Positions 60,950 through 64,000 of a stretch of DNA of 64,000 nt are shown here, in pieces. Where the stretch lies: positions 1-64,000 of the forward strand of contig NZ_NISY01000012.1 of the NCBI RefSeq assembly GCF_007595705.1, written 5' to 3'. Position 1 is the first letter of the stretch, and every line of letters begins with the position of its first letter. The notes under the pieces are model-generated. The model was given only the letters and a program-made list of their open reading frames with translations, searched no databases and was not told where the DNA came from. The DNA is from Streptomyces sp. SAJ15. Its GTDB lineage: Bacteria > Actinomycetota > Actinomycetes > Streptomycetales > Streptomycetaceae. Both the position numbers and the translations under genes were made by a program.

Positions 60950-62431
60950 TTGACATCCGCCACCCCGCCTCGCCCGTGCCCCTCCCGCCCACCGCGCCTG
61001 CCGTCCTGGGCCGGCCGCAACTACACCCTGCTGACGGCGGCCGCCGTGGTCACCGGGCTCGGCAACGCCGGTGCCTTGGTCGCGGCCGCGTTCGCGGTGC
61101 TGGAGGCGGGCGGTGACGGCGGCGACGTCGGGATCGTCGCCGCGGCCCGCACCGCCCCGCTGCTGGTCTTCCTCCTGATAGGCGGGGCGCTGGCGGACCG
61201 GCTGCCACGGCACCGGGTGATGGTCGCGGCGAACGTGCTCAGCTGTGTGTCCCAGGCGGCCTTCGCCGTCCTGGTGCTGGCCGGCGAGGCGCGGCTGTGG
61301 CACATGGTGCTGCTCTCCGCGCTCGGCGGCACCGGCCAGGCGTTCTTCTCGCCCGCGGCCGAGGGGATGCTGTACGCCAGCGTCACCGGTGAGCAGGCCG
61401 GACGGGCCTTCGCCTACTTCCGGATGGGCGTGCACGGCTCGCAGATCGGGGGCGCGGCACTGGGCGGGGCGCTCATCGCGGCCTTCGGGCCGGGCTGGGT
61501 GCTGGCGCTGGACGCGGTCGCCTTCGCCGCCGCGGCCGGGCTGCGCGCCTTCCTCGACGTCTCGGGGTCGGCCCGCCGCGAGGCGGGCGGCCCGGGGCTG
61601 CTGCGGGACCTGCGCGAGGGGTGGCGGGAGTTCACCGGGCGGCCCTGGCTGTGGGGCATCGTGGTGCAGTTCTCGGTGGTGAACGCCGTGGTGGCCGCGG
61701 CCGACGCGGTGTACGGCCCGCTGGTCGCCGAGGAACGGTTGGGCGGGGCCCGCCCCTGGGGCCTGGCGCTGGCCGCGTTCGGCGCGGGCACCGTGCTCGG
61801 CGGGCTGCTGATGACCCGTTGGAAGCCCCGTCGGATGCTGCTCGCCGGCACGCTGTGCGTCTTCCCCTTCGCGCTCCCCTCGGCGGCGCTCGCCGTCCCG
61901 GTGCCGGTGCCGGTCCTGGTCGCGGCGATGTTCGTCGCCGGCGTCTCGATCGAGGTCTTCGGCGTCTCCTGGATGACCGCCATGCACCAGGAGATCCCGG
62001 AGGACAAGCTCTCCCGGCTGTCCGCCTACGACTGGTTCGGCTCGGTCGCCCTGGTCCCGCTCGCCACCGCGCTGGCCGGCCCGGCCGAGAGCGCCTTCGG
62101 ACGCACCACGGCCCTGTGGGGCTGTGCCGGTCTGATCGTCGCGCTCACCGCCGCGGTCCTCGCGGTGCCGGACGTACGACGGCTGACGCGCCGTGACACC
62201 CCGGGGGACGAGCCTCCGAAGGCCGCCGGCACCGACGGCCCCCCGGACGCCCTGGGCGAGCTCCCGGAGCCCGGCGAGTCCCCCGCCGCCCCGCCCGGCC
62301 GCGCCGGTCAGCCCCCGGCCGGCCCGCCCGATCTTTCCCCGGCCGGCCCCGCTGATGTGCCCCCGCCCGGCCGCGCTGACATCCCCCCGCCCGGCCACCC
62401 TGGTCTTCCCCCGGTCGCCGACCCGGCCTGA
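60950..62431 (+). CDS. MFS transporter
   Basis: A 493-residue major facilitator of the MFS_3/EntS-like type, with about 12 membrane helices (for example YTLLTAAAVVTGLGNAGALVAAAFAVL and LLVFLLIGGALADRLPRHRVMVAANVLS, which carries the loop 2-3 motif). The substrate is unknown. The TTG at 60950, 10 bp after the previous stop, is the likely start. The last 80 residues are a Pro/Gly-rich tail with PPGR and PAGP repeats not found in typical members. Confidence 0.86.
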   Translation: MTSATPPRPCPSRPPRLPSWAGRNYTLLTAAAVVTGLGNAGALVAAAFAVLEAGGDGGDVGIVAAARTAPLLVFLLIGGALADRLPRHRVMVAANVLSCVSQAAFAVLVLAGEARLWHMVLLSALGGTGQAFFSPAAEGMLYASVTGEQAGRAFAYFRMGVHGSQIGGAALGGALIAAFGPGWVLALDAVAFAAAAGLRAFLDVSGSARREAGGPGLLRDLREGWREFTGRPWLWGIVVQFSVVNAVVAAADAVYGPLVAEERLGGARPWGLALAAFGAGTVLGGLLMTRWKPRRMLLAGTLCVFPFALPSAALAVPVPVPVLVAAMFVAGVSIEVFGVSWMTAMHQEIPEDKLSRLSAYDWFGSVALVPLATALAGPAESAFGRTTALWGCAGLIVALTAAVLAVPDVRRLTRRDTPGDEPPKAAGTDGPPDALGELPEPGESPAAPPGRAGQPPAGPPDLSPAGPADVPPPGRADIPPPGHPGLPPVADPA

Positions 62432-62480
62432 GCCACCCGTCCACGCCCCCGGTGCCCGGGGCGCCCCGTAGACGGTTCCC

Positions 62481-63335
62481 TCAGCCGATGCCGAACGCCC
62501 CGCCCGGGGGTTCTGGCGAGGGCACCGCGTCGGCGTCCCGGACCACGGCCGCGCCTCGGGCGAAGCGGGTCAGCGACGGGCCGTGCTCGACGCGGGCGGG
62601 GAAGGCGTCGGCCGCGGACCTGCGGGCGAGGACGTCGACGGGCAGCTCGGCGGCGGAGGCGACCAGCACGGCGTTGCCGAAGCGACGCCCCCGCAACATG
62701 CCCGGCTCGGCGATCAGACAGACCTGGGGGAAGACGGCCGCGAAGGTGGCCACCTGGGAGCGGAGGAAGGCGAACGGGGCGCTGTCGGCGAGGTTGGCGG
62801 CGTAGTGGCCGCCCGGCCGCAGCACCCGCGCCACCGCGCGCCCGTACTCCACGGAGGTCAGGTGCGCGGGCACCCGCGAGCCGCCGAAGACATCGCCGAC
62901 GACCACGTCGACGGAGGCGGCCGGCGCCGCCTCCAGGGCGGCCCGCGCGTCCGCCGTGCGCAGCGCGATCCCGGAGTCCGGCGGCAGCGGCAGATGCTCC
63001 GCGACCAGCCCCAGCAGCGCGCCGTCGTACTCGACCACCTCCTGCCGCGAACCCGGTCGGGTGGCCGCGACGTAGCGCGGCAGGGTGAGCGCACCGCCGC
63101 CGAGGTGCAGCACGTCCAGCGGCGCCCCGGGGTCGGCGACGGCGTCCAGCAGGTACGCCAGCCGGCGCGCGTACTCGAACTCCAGGTGGGTGGGGTCGTC
63201 CAGGTCCACGTACGACTGCGGGGCGCCCTCCACGGTGAGCAGCCAGGCCCGCTCGCGGTCCACGTCGGGCATCAACTTGGCGGTGCCGCCGGCCACGGCG
63301 CGGCTCACGGGTATCGACTCGTCCACGCCCACCAT
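62481..63335 (-). CDS. Spermidine synthase-like methyltransferase-fold protein
   Basis: A 284-residue protein of the spermidine synthase family (soluble form). It shows QSYVDLDDPTHLEFEYARRL, then VLHLGGGALTLPRYVAATRPGS, VVEYDGALL and VDVVVGDVFGG, the nucleotide-binding Rossmann motifs, with ADSAPFAFLRSQVATF and a C-terminal region around RRFGNAVLVAS. The key catalytic Asp of true spermidine synthases cannot be assigned with certainty. Related Streptomyces proteins are annotated as spermidine synthase-like with unknown substrate. ATG 63335 is chosen. Confidence 0.82.
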   Translation of the reverse strand: MVGVDESIPVSRAVAGGTAKLMPDVDRERAWLLTVEGAPQSYVDLDDPTHLEFEYARRLAYLLDAVADPGAPLDVLHLGGGALTLPRYVAATRPGSRQEVVEYDGALLGLVAEHLPLPPDSGIALRTADARAALEAAPAASVDVVVGDVFGGSRVPAHLTSVEYGRAVARVLRPGGHYAANLADSAPFAFLRSQVATFAAVFPQVCLIAEPGMLRGRRFGNAVLVASAAELPVDVLARRSAADAFPARVEHGPSLTRFARGAAVVRDADAVPSPEPPGGAFGIG

Positions 63336-63416
63336 TGTGACGCCGGACGGACGGGCCGTAACCGCCCGTCCGTCCGGCGTCTCCAGGCCGCGCCCGCGCG
63401 GGGCGCGGCACGGTGC

Positions 63417-64000
63417 CTAGTCGACGACGGTCATCACCGTTCCGGCACCCACGGTGCGACCGCCTTCGCGGATGGCGAAGCCGAGGCCGGGCTCCAAGGG
63501 GAGCTCGCGGCCGAGCTCCACGGTCATGGAGACCGTGTCGCCGGGCGCGGCCACGGCCGTCCCCCCGAGGTCGACGTCGCCGACGACATCGGCCGTGCGG
63601 ATGTAGAACTGCGGTCGGTAGCCGGTGGACAGCGGCGTCCGGCGACCGCCTTCCGCCGTGGACAGGACGTAGACCCGGGCCGTGAAGCGGCGGCGCGGCA
63701 CCACGCTGCCGGGCGCCGCCACGACGTGGCCGCGGCGCACCGCGTCCCGCTGCACCCCGCGCAGCAGCAGCGCCACGTTGTCGCCCGCCTCGGCGAGCTC
63801 CATCGGCTTGCCGAAGGTCTCCACGCCGGTGACGACGCTGGCGAGGCCGGCCCCCAGCACCTCGACCCGGTCGCCGACCCGCACCGTGCCGCGCTCGACG
63901 GCGCCGGTGACGACCGTGCCGCGGCCGCTGATGGTGAGGACGTTCTCCACCGGCATCAGGAACGGCGCGTCGGTGTAGCGCACCGGCGTCGGCACATAGG
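63417..64000 (-). CDS. EF-Tu paralogue, C-terminal part (cut by window edge)
   Basis: The frame is open to the window end; the visible 194 residues are domains 2 and 3 of an elongation factor Tu. They include PFLMPVENVLTISGRGTVVTGAVERGTVRVGD, AGDNVALLLRGVQRD, YRPQFYIRTADVVG and FAIREGGRTVGAGTV. Many otherwise invariant positions differ from housekeeping EF-Tu, and the sequence is Ala/Val-rich, as in the third, non-essential Tu3 paralogue of Streptomyces. The GTPase domain lies beyond 64000. It may serve under stress or antibiotic exposure. Confidence 0.9.
   Translation of the reverse strand, partial: YVPTPVRYTDAPFLMPVENVLTISGRGTVVTGAVERGTVRVGDRVEVLGAGLASVVTGVETFGKPMELAEAGDNVALLLRGVQRDAVRRGHVVAAPGSVVPRRRFTARVYVLSTAEGGRRTPLSTGYRPQFYIRTADVVGDVDLGGTAVAAPGDTVSMTVELGRELPLEPGLGFAIREGGRTVGAGTVMTVVD

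Overview
This 64 kb window is chromosomal DNA from a high-GC actinomycete, almost certainly a Streptomyces or close relative. The evidence is third-position GC near saturation, frequent GTG and TTG starts, ATGA start/stop coupling, and typical Streptomyces families: ECF41 sigma, HelD, CGNR regulator, DUF5997, PhoD and an EF-Tu paralogue. No rRNA, tRNA, CRISPR array, insertion sequence or prophage was seen.

Left part (1-24.5 kb) is mostly single housekeeping or accessory genes. In order: a decayed HNH nuclease; an SDR oxidoreductase next to an ECF41 sigma factor; a TetR-HelD unit; a Tat-exported PhoD phosphatase; a membrane-ACT-GNAT fusion; a DUF885 metalloprotein; a small Fic-like toxin/antitoxin pair; sbcD-sbcC; a TetR regulator facing an NTF2-like/NmrA operon across two matching palindromes; then YigZ, CoA-binding, GNAT, YbaK, hexapeptide acyltransferase, FAD oxidoreductase and CGNR genes.

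Middle part (24.5-48.5 kb) is a catecholate siderophore locus. It holds an ABC ATPase, a binding lipoprotein and a two-in-one permease for ferric-siderophore uptake; a dimodular NRPS (C-A-T-C-A-T-TE); an MFS exporter; an enterochelin-esterase-like hydrolase and an M20 amidohydrolase for iron release or degradation; and dhbA, dhbC, dhbE, isochorismatase and a separate aryl carrier protein for making and activating 2,3-dihydroxybenzoate. Four DmdR/IdeR-type iron boxes sit at its promoters. The second A domain reads as a clear Thr code and the first as an acidic pocket suited to Arg, so the likely product is of the griseobactin type (DHB-Arg-Thr). The last gene is a condensation protein whose adenylation half is decayed.

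Next (48.5-55.6 kb) is a cobalamin-linked region: a B12 riboswitch and the cobalt importer genes cbiMNQO. About 3.7 kb beyond them is a metE gene that keeps its own B12 riboswitch but is broken by frameshifts, has lost its catalytic half and runs into a thioesterase remnant. Between them lies a lower-GC, two-gene unit: a 68-residue protein with a strong ribosome site inside a hairpin, and a 554-residue protein with terpene-cyclase-like QxxDG repeats. This is the best candidate for an undescribed system.

Right part (55.6-64 kb) holds a gamma-carbonic anhydrase, DedA, DUF5997 and a LysR effector-domain protein without HTH, a DUF4442 hotdog protein, a Pro/Gln-rich membrane protein, an MFS transporter, a spermidine-synthase-like protein and the C-terminal part of an EF-Tu paralogue cut by the window edge. 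Short tandem repeats with 17-37 bp units recur across the window, in spacers, inside dhbC and in the metE lesion.
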